This document shows positions 18,911-27,019 of a stretch of DNA of 64,000 nt, in pieces. The first letter of the stretch is position 1, and each line of letters opens with the position of its first letter. Source of the stretch: Fimbriimonadaceae bacterium (GTDB lineage: Bacteria > Armatimonadota > Fimbriimonadia > Fimbriimonadales > Fimbriimonadaceae); assembly GCA_019638775.1 (NCBI GenBank), contig JAHBTD010000003.1, forward strand, positions 124,001 through 188,000. The letters run 5' to 3'. The position numbers and the translations under genes are program-made. The notes under the pieces are model-generated. The model saw only the letters and a list, made by a program, of their open reading frames with translations, made no database searches and was not told the DNA's origin.

Positions 18911-20902
18911 TCACGCGTTCGCTTCCTGCATCGCCTCAGCAAGATCGACGATCTTGATCTCCTCGTCGGTCACCTGCTTGATCGAAGCATCCAGCATGAT
19001 ACGGCAGAACGGACACCCGATCGCGACGGTCTTGGCCCCGGTCGCCAGCAGCTCCTCGGCGCGGCGGTTGCCCGGACGCTGCTCGGGCGGCTCCTCCATC
19101 CACATCCGGCCTCCGCCCGCTCCGCAGCAGAGCGTCTTGCGGCCCAGGTGCTCCGGCTCCAGCAGGTTCGACGAAGAGGAGGAGGGATAGACCTGATCGT
19201 TGAGCTGGGTGTTCTCTCCCAAGAGCTTGCGGGGGGCGTCCGATTCGTTGTTGACACGAGCCAGGTAGCAAGGGTCGTGGTAGACGGTGCTTCCGGCAAG
19301 CGGCTTGTAGCCCTTGAGCTTGCCTTCATCCACCAGCTTCGCCAAAAGCTGGCTGTGGTGCCACACCTCAAGCTCGACCTCGAACTGGTGATATTCGTTC
19401 TTGAGCGTGTTGAGGCAGTGCGGGCAAGCGGTGACGACCTTCCTCACGCCGTACCGCTTGAATGCCTCGACGTTCATCGCGGCGTGCTCTTGGAACAGGA
19501 ACTCGTCGCCGACGCGCCGTGCCGGATCGCCCGTGCAGACCTCTTCGTTCCCGAGGCAGGCGAACTTCACGCCCGCCTTCTTCATCAGCGATGCCATCGC
19601 CTTGGTGGTGCGCACGGCGGCGGGATCGGTCGCTCCCGCACAGCCCACCCAGAACAGAACCTCGAAGTCCCCGTCTTTGGCAAGCGGGATGTCCAGGCCC
19701 TGCATCCACTCTTCGCGCGACCCTCGCGGAGCGCCCCAAGCGTGGTTGGTGCTGCCCAGCTGCCTCAGCATCGTCGCGCCCGTGCCGCTGAACTTGCCCT
19801 CAGCAACCAGGTTTCTGCGGGCATCAACGATCATATCGACGTGCCGGATCAGAACCGGGCAGGCTTCGACGCAGGCGTTGCAGGTGGTGCAGGCCCAAAG
19901 CGCCTCTTCGGTGACCGCATCGGCGACGGGGTTCTCGCTCGCCATCACACCCCGAATGCTCTGCACAACCAGCTTCGGATTGAGAACCTTGCCCACGCTG
20001 TTCGCCGGACAGACCTCCGTGCATCGCCCGCACTCCATGCAGGCATCGAGGGACATCAGGTGCCAGCGCGAATACTCCTGGGCTTTGGCGACGCCGATCT
20101 GCCCCGTCTCTTCCACCTCTTCGAGACTGATCGGCTTGAGCTCGCCCCAAGGCTGGTCGTTCGATCCGTAAGCGGTCAGTATCGCCATGACGATGTGGCG
20201 AATCCGCATCTGGGGAAGCAGGGCGAAGAAGGCGATCACCCACACCATGTGAAACCACCAGATGCCGATATATAGCCCCGGCGTCACGTCCGGCATCGCT
20301 TTTGCCATCGCATAGCCGACCGGTGAAAAGTGGTTGTAGGCGTTCTCGGCCGTGTTCGAGATGCGGGCGGCCTCCAGCAGATATCCGGTAAAGCCCACCA
20401 CCCAGAGCAGAATCAGCGCCCAGCCGTCGCTCGCTTCGTGGGTGACCGCCTTCGGCCTTTTTCCATAGCGTCGGAAGATCGCCCAGGTGAGGCCGACCAT
20501 AAACAGCAGCCCGAGCACGTCGAAGACAAGCTCGTAACTGACGTAGTACACTCCCTTGTGAAACTTCCAGGGCAGATAAGTGTTGATGGCGAGAAGCGTC
20601 GTGGCGAGAAAGAGGGAGAGAAACCCGTAAAAGATGAGCAGGTGCATTGGTGCGCCCGACTTGCGGCGGCTCGACCGCACCTTGCGCTGTCCGACGATGT
20701 ACTTCAAAAATGCCGAAAGCCCCTGCGGCTTCCACGAGATCGGCTTTCCCGCCATCCAAACCTTGCTTCGCTTCCAAATCTGGAAGAGCATCACACCGAT
20801 GGAGGCGAAAATCAGCACGTAGAACAGCCGAATCTGCCACGCGGGCATGTGCATGAACTCTTCACGGGTCGCGCTGCTGATGTCGGCAAAGTAAGGAAGC
20901 AC
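18911..20902 (-). CDS. Membrane-bound (Fe-S) oxidoreductase, HdrD-like with NarI-like cytochrome b domain
   Basis: 663 residues. The N-terminal 260 hold about five membrane helices with His residues (MHLLIFYGFL, WWFHMVWVIAFF), like the gamma subunit of nitrate reductase. Two ferredoxin-type clusters follow (CMECGRCTEVCP and CTTCNACVEACP), then two CCG domains (CPHCLNTL, DPCYLAR, LCCGAGGG, CPFCRIM) as in HdrB/HdrD and GlpC. Such proteins pass electrons between a cytoplasmic donor (electron-transfer flavoprotein, lactate or glycerol 3-phosphate oxidation) and the quinone pool. No EtfAB or dehydrogenase is adjacent, so the donor is unknown. GC content is visibly higher than in the flanking genes. 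Confidence 0.85.
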   Translation of the reverse strand: MLPYFADISSATREEFMHMPAWQIRLFYVLIFASIGVMLFQIWKRSKVWMAGKPISWKPQGLSAFLKYIVGQRKVRSSRRKSGAPMHLLIFYGFLSLFLATTLLAINTYLPWKFHKGVYYVSYELVFDVLGLLFMVGLTWAIFRRYGKRPKAVTHEASDGWALILLWVVGFTGYLLEAARISNTAENAYNHFSPVGYAMAKAMPDVTPGLYIGIWWFHMVWVIAFFALLPQMRIRHIVMAILTAYGSNDQPWGELKPISLEEVEETGQIGVAKAQEYSRWHLMSLDACMECGRCTEVCPANSVGKVLNPKLVVQSIRGVMASENPVADAVTEEALWACTTCNACVEACPVLIRHVDMIVDARRNLVAEGKFSGTGATMLRQLGSTNHAWGAPRGSREEWMQGLDIPLAKDGDFEVLFWVGCAGATDPAAVRTTKAMASLMKKAGVKFACLGNEEVCTGDPARRVGDEFLFQEHAAMNVEAFKRYGVRKVVTACPHCLNTLKNEYHQFEVELEVWHHSQLLAKLVDEGKLKGYKPLAGSTVYHDPCYLARVNNESDAPRKLLGENTQLNDQVYPSSSSSNLLEPEHLGRKTLCCGAGGGRMWMEEPPEQRPGNRRAEELLATGAKTVAIGCPFCRIMLDASIKQVTDEEIKIVDLAEAMQEANA

Positions 20903-20932
20903 GATCTTTTGTACCTGAATGCAAGGGACGGC

Positions 20933-21667
20933 TCAAACAGACTGGACGTAGCGTAGCTTTGCGCCGGTGCGAAATATCGTTCCCACATGGATCGTCTCAG
21001 CCCGATCTCTAAGCCATGCGCAGAGCTGTTGGTGGGCGCGGGCGTCAATCGCCCGATCACCGACTCCGATGGGTCCGAATCGAAGAACGGTCCAACTGCC
21101 AGGTTCACAGTACTGCTCCACGAGCTCAATGAGATCGACTCCGGCCATTTGCTCTGTATCGAAGGAACGTATCCACCCAAGGTCGAGGGATGAGATGTTG
21201 TTCACTCCAGGTTCGCCGCAACGTGCAATGTCGAAGACACGTTGGATCGCTTCACGATAGGAAGTCTCCGTTCGGTCGAATGTACTGCGCAAGCAACGGG
21301 TTTGGTCGCCTGGATAGGCAAAGCTAAAGTCTGTTTGATTCGGGAAGACTTCAAAGAAGAGACGCTTGTTTTGGCGCAGCTCCTCTTCTACCATCTCAAT
21401 GGTCCAGTTCCAAAGGTTGCCTCGCGGGTCCGTCGAACTGAAAAACGGGTGACATCCCATCTCATGCCCACCGTTTGCCACGGCCTGCCAGCGGTCTGCC
21501 CGGTCAAGCATCGGCGGCGGATCGACAAAGAAAGTCCCTTTCAGCTCGTAGCGTTCAAGGGTGTCAACGGCGGTTTCAAGGTGTGAAATGTCCGGGCCGT
21601 CGTAGGTTAGGGAAACGGCGGATGTACGTCCGTCTAACCATGTCCTCGCTACAGCTTCGACATCCAT
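20933..21667 (-). CDS. Divergent polysaccharide-deacetylase (NodB) fold protein with degenerate metal site
   Basis: 244 residues from ATG 21667, preceded by GGAAG five bases upstream; a further ATG at 21709 is in frame but has no such site. The NodB fold is recognisable from VSLTYDGPD (motif 1, normally TFDDGPD), ELKGTFFVDPP and GGHEMGCHPF (motif 2). Compared with active family members, one Asp of motif 1 is absent and the second metal His expected after CH is replaced (CHPFFSS). It may be inactive or use a different site. No signal peptide is seen, so it is probably cytoplasmic. A TATAAT lies about nine bases before the ATG. Confidence 0.6.
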   Translation of the reverse strand: MDVEAVARTWLDGRTSAVSLTYDGPDISHLETAVDTLERYELKGTFFVDPPPMLDRADRWQAVANGGHEMGCHPFFSSTDPRGNLWNWTIEMVEEELRQNKRLFFEVFPNQTDFSFAYPGDQTRCLRSTFDRTETSYREAIQRVFDIARCGEPGVNNISSLDLGWIRSFDTEQMAGVDLIELVEQYCEPGSWTVLRFGPIGVGDRAIDARAHQQLCAWLRDRAETIHVGTIFRTGAKLRYVQSV

Positions 21668-21801
21668 GTCGCTTCCATTATAGGGCTTTGACGCGTTCAA
21701 AATGCGCACTTCTCCATGACAAATCTACTTCTCACTTCTTGGCTGGGGCTTTGACTTAAAGCACATGCGGTCATTTGGCCCTTCCAACAGCGGTTTCAAC
21801 C

Positions 21802-23805
21802 CTACAGCGTTCGCTTCCACCAAGACAAAATCTCGTTAAGGCGGTGAATACGCAGGTCAGCGGGGCCGTTGCGTGACATCCCGTGCGATGTGTTCACCGG
21901 ATACCGGACGAAACGGGTCATGATTCCCTGCTCTTGCAGGGCAGAAAAGACCTGCTCGCTCTGTTCAATATTGCACCGCAGATCGCCTTCGCTGTGGATG
22001 ATCAGCATCGGCGTCTTCACCCGGTCGAAGTAGGCGATGGGTGAGTCTCGCCACAGGTCAGCGATGCTTTCGAGGTCGCCGTAAGCCTTCCCCTTCCAAT
22101 AAGAGCCGGAGAAATAGGGGTAATCGGAATTGCCCGCTTTCGAGACGAGATTGGAGACACATCGATCGGTGATGGCAGACTTAAAGTCGTTTGTATGCCC
22201 GACCGCCCAGTTCACGACATAGCCCCCGTAGCTTCCGCCCATAATGCCGATTCGGCTTGAATCGATGTATTCCTGAGATTTCATCCAATCCTTGACCGCA
22301 GCGATGTCTTCCCAGTCCTTCCCGCCCCATCGTCCGGCAATCGCACGAACGTGCTCTTCGCCATAGCCCTTTCCACCCCGTGGATTGCTGTAGACCACGA
22401 CGTAGTCAGCAGCGGCGAGCGTTTGGAACTCGTGGAAAAAGGTCCAGCCATACTGCATTTGCGGCCCACCGTGAACCTCAAGGGCAGCAGGGTATGTCTT
22501 GCCTGCCTCAAAACCGACAGGCTTGATCACCCAAGTGTGGACTTTCTTGCCGTCGGTGCTGGGTATCCAATGCTCCTCTGGCGCTTGGATCATGAGGTCG
22601 GCAAGCACGCTATCGTTCAGACGAGTGAGTCTTTTTGGTTCAGGAGCGGGGCTATCCAGGTCGATTAGAGCGACTTCGCCGATCTGGGTTGGATCAGTGT
22701 AGATGACAGCCGCTGTTTTTCCGTCGGAGGAGAGATTGCCGAAGGCAAGAGCGTGCTGCCCTTCCGTAACCATCCTTACTTTGCCCTCTAGAGAGACCTC
22801 CGCTAATTGGGTTTCTCCGAACGCGCCAAGACGCGCGTAAAGCCTTGTTGAATCTGCCGACCATGTGAGGAAGTCGGCGCTAAAGTCAGCCGAGTCACTG
22901 TTCGTCGAGGTGTCGAAGTTGAAGTCGGTGTCGTGGGTTAATGACCGGACGGTTCCCCCTTCTGCGGGCATGACGAATACTTCACAATTGGATACTCCCC
23001 GATGGTCATTAGGGTCCTCGTGCCCGAGGAATGCGAGCCACTTGCCGTCGGGCGAGCAGCATAGCTGAGTCTTGTATCCCGGCTGGCTTGCAAGTTGAGA
23101 GGGAGCATGCTCCAGATCGCTAACAAAAACCTGATCGCTGTCTGGATCGCTCCATGGGTTTGAGACTGTAGATCGCGTGTAGATTAGCTTTGAAGAGTCG
23201 GGGCTCCAATCAAAGGTGTACGAACCCAGTGGACATTCGCCATCAACGAGCTTTATCTGCTTGGTCGCCAACTCTAGGCAGTACAACTTGTAACGCTGCT
23301 CCATGTAGTAGCCATCGCCATCAAGTCGGTAGTTTGGCTTTTCGGTGATGCGCGGAGGGGTACTTTCGCCTGTATCTTCACGCCGTTTTTTGGCTTGCTC
23401 GGTGAAGTCTGGATGAGTCTCGCGAAATGTAAAGGCGATCTTAGACCCGTTGGGAGACCATTTCATGCCCCCAAACGATCCTTCAGGAAGCTCGCTTAAG
23501 GCAGTGGGGCCCGACCCATCCTGCCGCATTACCCAGATTTGCGGGGCTTCCTTCTCGACGGTTCGGATGAAGGCGATATGATTGCCATCGGGCGACCAGC
23601 GCCCCGTCGCCTGATTTGCGCCATCTTCGAGCACCATGCGCGGCTCGCTGGTGCGTGAGACAATCCAGATACGATTCTGGTACTTGTTCTTTTCGCCAAG
23701 CTGTTTGTGCAGAAAGATAACGGACTGTCCGTCAGGAGATATCTGAGGGTCGCTGAGATAGCGAAATCGAAGCAAATCTTCGGGCACAACGGCGCGTTTG
23801 GGCAT
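21802..23805 (-). CDS. S9 family peptidase (acylaminoacyl-peptidase/prolyl oligopeptidase type)
   Basis: 667 residues. The N-terminal beta-propeller has TolB-like repeats (ISPDGQSVIFLHKQ, WSPDGNHIAFIR, WSPNGSKIAFTF, CSPDGKWLAFLG), and the C-terminal alpha/beta hydrolase carries the full triad: nucleophile Ser in GIMGGSYGGY, Asp in HSEGDLRCN and His in NTSHGMSR. It cleaves short peptides or removes acylated N-terminal residues; the propeller filters substrate size. No signal peptide is seen, so cytoplasmic. A tRNA-Leu gene lies 37 bases upstream on the same strand. Confidence 0.93.
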   Translation of the reverse strand: MPKRAVVPEDLLRFRYLSDPQISPDGQSVIFLHKQLGEKNKYQNRIWIVSRTSEPRMVLEDGANQATGRWSPDGNHIAFIRTVEKEAPQIWVMRQDGSGPTALSELPEGSFGGMKWSPNGSKIAFTFRETHPDFTEQAKKRREDTGESTPPRITEKPNYRLDGDGYYMEQRYKLYCLELATKQIKLVDGECPLGSYTFDWSPDSSKLIYTRSTVSNPWSDPDSDQVFVSDLEHAPSQLASQPGYKTQLCCSPDGKWLAFLGHEDPNDHRGVSNCEVFVMPAEGGTVRSLTHDTDFNFDTSTNSDSADFSADFLTWSADSTRLYARLGAFGETQLAEVSLEGKVRMVTEGQHALAFGNLSSDGKTAAVIYTDPTQIGEVALIDLDSPAPEPKRLTRLNDSVLADLMIQAPEEHWIPSTDGKKVHTWVIKPVGFEAGKTYPAALEVHGGPQMQYGWTFFHEFQTLAAADYVVVYSNPRGGKGYGEEHVRAIAGRWGGKDWEDIAAVKDWMKSQEYIDSSRIGIMGGSYGGYVVNWAVGHTNDFKSAITDRCVSNLVSKAGNSDYPYFSGSYWKGKAYGDLESIADLWRDSPIAYFDRVKTPMLIIHSEGDLRCNIEQSEQVFSALQEQGIMTRFVRYPVNTSHGMSRNGPADLRIHRLNEILSWWKRTL

Positions 23806-23842
23806 GAGGTGACTCTACCCGGCAAACCCGAGAAGAGGGAGG

Positions 23843-23928
23843 TGGTGCGCGGAACTGGACTCGAACCAGCATGCCTTGTGGGCACTACGACCTCAACGTA
23901 GCGCGTCTACCAATTTCGCCATCCGCGC
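23843..23928 (-). tRNA. tRNA-Leu (anticodon GAG)
   Basis: Class II tRNA of 86 bases. The acceptor GCGCGGA (23928-23922) pairs with TCCGCGC, discriminator A at 23846, and CCA is encoded at 23845-23843. The anticodon loop TTGAGGT puts GAG at 23894-23892. The long variable arm TGCCCACAAGGCA is typical of leucine tRNA. It lies just upstream of the S9 peptidase on the same strand. Confidence 0.95.
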
Positions 23929-24097
23929 ACAAGTGAGGCGGAATTATACCGCATCGGAGGTTCCAAGCCAAGAGTCCCAAGGGGCTGTCAAATTTACCGG
24001 GATTCCCCTTGGTTGTTGTGAGAATTTAGACAACCCGCCAATGCAGCGTCGCACATTCGGTTTCAGGCATGTAGACTTTGTTTAGTAGCGCCGAAAT

Positions 24098-26092
24098 ATG
24101 GACCGGAGTATCGATAACCTTTCTCAAACAAATTTCTCAATCGAGGCAGAGAACGCAGAATTACGCAGGGGCGTATCTGCGCTTAAAGCAGCGCTCGACG
24201 AACTGAAACGCCAAGTTTCAGACAGCATTTTGCCGGTTGATGCTGAGTCTTTTCGAGCCCTCGCAGAGCAGGGCGAGGCGATGATTACGCGCTACGACAT
24301 GGATGGCACGTTCCTGTATGCAAGTCCGTCGCGAACTCAGATTACAGGCTACGAACTCGAAGAGATCGTAGGACAAAGCGCGTACGATTTCATGCACCCG
24401 GACGACATCGAGATGGTTAGTCGGGACATTCATCCTCGACTCCGCAACGGTGAAAGCGTCCGTTATCAATGGCGAGCAAAGATCAAGGGTGGTGGGTACC
24501 GTTGGATGGAATCCTCGACTCAGGTCCTCTTCGATGAGAAGCAGAACCCGCTCCAGATTCATTGCACGTCCATTGACATTCACCGGCAGAAAGAGGTCGA
24601 GCTTTCATTGCAGCAATCGGAAGCGCGCTGGCGAGCGATGGTGGAAGGATCGCCCGATTATGTACGCGTGGTCGACAAGAATCTCCGATTGATCTACGCA
24701 AACCGAGTCATGCCGGGCCAATCCTGGACTCCCGATCAATACGTCGATTATCGAGACTGGGTGCCAAAGGAATCGCGGGAATTGGTGGCAAATGCCGTCG
24801 CCGATGCGATTGCGACCCAAAGCACGATCGTTCTAGATGACCTCAATTACGGAACTTCTGTCGAGGAGTATTGGCTGCGCATCCGTTTTAGCCCAATCTT
24901 GCGAGATGGGGAGAGTCATGTCCTTATCATCGTGACGGACATTACGGCGCTCAAGCAGGGGCAAGCTGCTGTACGTGAAAGTGAAGAAAAGTACCGTCTT
25001 TTGTTTGAGCGTGGCCCCGAGCCGGCATGGGTCATCGAGCAGGATTCGTGGGCGTTCTTGGCCGTCAATCCCGCTTCCGTGAAGCACTATGGCTACTCGG
25101 AACAAGAGTTCCTTTCCATGACAGCTCTTGATGTTCGCTGTCCCGAGGATATCGAAGGCTTTGTATCCCGTATGAAGCGGTATCGCGGGCGCAAAGAGGG
25201 TCGTAACCGCTTCATTCGGCATCGCAAGAAAGATGGAAGCGTGATCTTTGTGGATGCTTTGTGGCATGAGATCGAGTTTCAGGGGCGACGTGCTTATCTG
25301 GTCCTGTGTAGGGACATGACGGATGAGAAAGAGGCGGAGGAGAGGATTCAGGCGACGAATCTGGAACTTGATCGGCGTGTGAGCGAGCGTACCGCTCAGC
25401 TTGAAGCGACGAATCAGGAGCTTGAGAGCTTCACCTATTCCGTCTCCCACGACTTACGATCACCCCTGCGAAGCATTGACGGGTACAGCACGATGTTGCT
25501 GACTGATCACGGCTACCTCCTCAACGACGAAGCCAAGGATTACTTGGAAAGAATTCGTGTGGCAGGACGTCGAATGTCCGATCTCATCAACAACCTTCTT
25601 GGGTTGTCACGGCTCACCCGAACGCCGCTCAAACCCGAAAAGCTTAGCCTGACCTATTTGGCGCAATCGATCTTGGATGATCTTCGTTCGCGTAATCCTG
25701 ACTTTACGGGAGACGTCTATGTCCATCCTGAAATGTGGGTGGTTGCCGATCCGCAACTCGTTCAGATTGCCATGACGAACTTGATTGAGAATGCAGTGAA
25801 GTTCAGTTCAAAGCGGTCAAATTCGATGATCGAGGTTGGGGTTGTGGACGAGCACGGAGACCGAAAGTTCTATGTGAAGGACAACGGCGCCGGGTTTGAC
25901 ATGGCGTATTCCGATAAGCTGTTTGGAGCATTCCAACGGCTTCATTCGGATCGCGAGTTTGAGGGGACAGGTATCGGCCTCGCAACAGTCCAACGCATCA
26001 TCCAACGCCATGGCGGGCGCATCTGGGCTGAAGCTGCCGTGGATAAAGGCGCGACTTTCTGGTTTAGCCTGCCTGACATGCCCGAAGGTTAG
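24098..26092 (+). CDS. Cytoplasmic multi-PAS sensor histidine kinase
   Basis: 664 residues with no membrane segment. A short coiled coil is followed by three PAS domains (roughly 50-170, 170-290 and 295-425; for example GTFLYASPSRTQITGYELEE), then a HisKA helix with the phospho-acceptor His in SVSHDLRSPLRSIDGYS and a HATPase_c domain with N box (NLIENAVKFSS), G1 (DNGAGFD) and G2 (GTGIGLATV). PAS domains probably sense a cytosolic ligand or redox state. It is an orphan kinase: no response regulator is beside it. Its TAG stop shares the bases TTAG with the TAA stop of the convergent gene downstream. Confidence 0.93.
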   Translation: MDRSIDNLSQTNFSIEAENAELRRGVSALKAALDELKRQVSDSILPVDAESFRALAEQGEAMITRYDMDGTFLYASPSRTQITGYELEEIVGQSAYDFMHPDDIEMVSRDIHPRLRNGESVRYQWRAKIKGGGYRWMESSTQVLFDEKQNPLQIHCTSIDIHRQKEVELSLQQSEARWRAMVEGSPDYVRVVDKNLRLIYANRVMPGQSWTPDQYVDYRDWVPKESRELVANAVADAIATQSTIVLDDLNYGTSVEEYWLRIRFSPILRDGESHVLIIVTDITALKQGQAAVRESEEKYRLLFERGPEPAWVIEQDSWAFLAVNPASVKHYGYSEQEFLSMTALDVRCPEDIEGFVSRMKRYRGRKEGRNRFIRHRKKDGSVIFVDALWHEIEFQGRRAYLVLCRDMTDEKEAEERIQATNLELDRRVSERTAQLEATNQELESFTYSVSHDLRSPLRSIDGYSTMLLTDHGYLLNDEAKDYLERIRVAGRRMSDLINNLLGLSRLTRTPLKPEKLSLTYLAQSILDDLRSRNPDFTGDVYVHPEMWVVADPQLVQIAMTNLIENAVKFSSKRSNSMIEVGVVDEHGDRKFYVKDNGAGFDMAYSDKLFGAFQRLHSDREFEGTGIGLATVQRIIQRHGGRIWAEAAVDKGATFWFSLPDMPEG

Positions 26093-26751
26093 CGATCTCT
26101 GAATTTGAGCGCGAGCATCATCGCTTTTGCGATGTACATCGCCCGTCTTTTGATGCCGTTCGTGATCTCCAGAGCCTTGGCATCGGGGCTTCCTGTAAGT
26201 TCGCGATTATCGAGTGTCCCAAGGTATTGCCCACCATAGACGCTTTCCCGCGCTGTATCCCCATCCTGCTCAAGGAGATCATCCTTTGCCATGTAAATCC
26301 AAATACGCGCCTTGACCTTGGTCTCGCTTTGGGGGAGCTTGGGGTTATTCAGCACCTCGCCTGGTGAGAAGCTTTTCTGAGAAACACTTTCGAGTTGAAA
26401 GTAAACAATGATGTCCGCTTTCAGGTTTTCATTGAGGTCTTGAAACGCGTCAATGTGCTTTTTGGAGTCGCCGGGGAGTTTGAATTTATTCTCTCCAAGG
26501 GCAAGTTTGAGCTCGGTGGCGGTGACCATCTCGTTGCCCGCTGCTTGAGCCCCCTTGGTGATCTCGTTTTCGAGGGCATCCTGCACATAGGCTCGGAACT
26601 CATCTTGCTTGGCTGGCTTCGGCGCGTAGCTGGTTTTGAACTCAATGGGGAGCAGAGCAATGCGCTGCTTGGGCTTGGTTTGAGCGAACCCACTGAATGT
26701 GAGGGTCAGGAGCAGGCCAGCAATGACAGAACGGGAAAGGAAACTGTTCAT
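26089..26751 (-). CDS. Secreted protein of unknown function, possible CsgG/TolB-like N-terminal fold
   Basis: 220 residues with a signal peptide (VIAGLLLTLTFSGFAQ). The mature start KQRIALLPIEFK, then FRAYVQDALENEITKG and VTATELKLALG, resembles the opening of CsgG/TolB-N type proteins, where a beta strand is followed by a helix and a second strand. This is inference. The middle has KADIIVYFQLESVS, as in proteins that normalise oligomer or lipoprotein partners. It is convergent with the histidine kinase and overlaps its stop by four bases. No lipobox Cys is seen. Confidence 0.6.
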   Translation of the reverse strand: MNSFLSRSVIAGLLLTLTFSGFAQTKPKQRIALLPIEFKTSYAPKPAKQDEFRAYVQDALENEITKGAQAAGNEMVTATELKLALGENKFKLPGDSKKHIDAFQDLNENLKADIIVYFQLESVSQKSFSPGEVLNNPKLPQSETKVKARIWIYMAKDDLLEQDGDTARESVYGGQYLGTLDNRELTGSPDAKALEITNGIKRRAMYIAKAMMLALKFRDR

Positions 26752-26962
26752 GAGAAATGCGAGGGATCCGCAGGTGGTCCCACTCTTTTGACGTCTTCAA
26801 CTCCGGGATTGACTCATAGGTTGGTCGATCAATCGATTGCTGTGCGTCAATCTCGGGAATTGCTATGGTCAGCAAGCCGAAAGAACGCAGTCAGTTAGTG
26901 ACATCTATACGTGTTGTCGTGATCGTGAGTAATGCTGCAGCCGAGCAGATCAGCAAAGAGCA

Positions 26963-27002
26963 AATAGGCAGAAGAGACCGAAAAGCGCTCATTCTGCCTA
27001 TT
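26963..27002 (-). terminator. Hairpin downstream of gyrB
   Basis: Perfect 11-base inverted repeat AATAGGCAGAA (26963-26973) and TTCTGCCTATT (26992-27002) with an 18-base loop, starting 17 bases after the gyrB stop in the direction of transcription. The bases after the stem (TGCTCTTTGC) are only weakly T-rich, so it is a terminator-like or 3'-end protecting hairpin rather than a textbook terminator. Confidence 0.5.
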
Positions 27003-27019
27003 GTACGAAGGAGGTCTGT

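Noticed and set aside
19148-20275. 375-codon frame opposite the Fe-S oxidoreductase
   Set aside because: Shadow frame with Arg/His-rich composition; the minus-strand Fe-S protein is certain.
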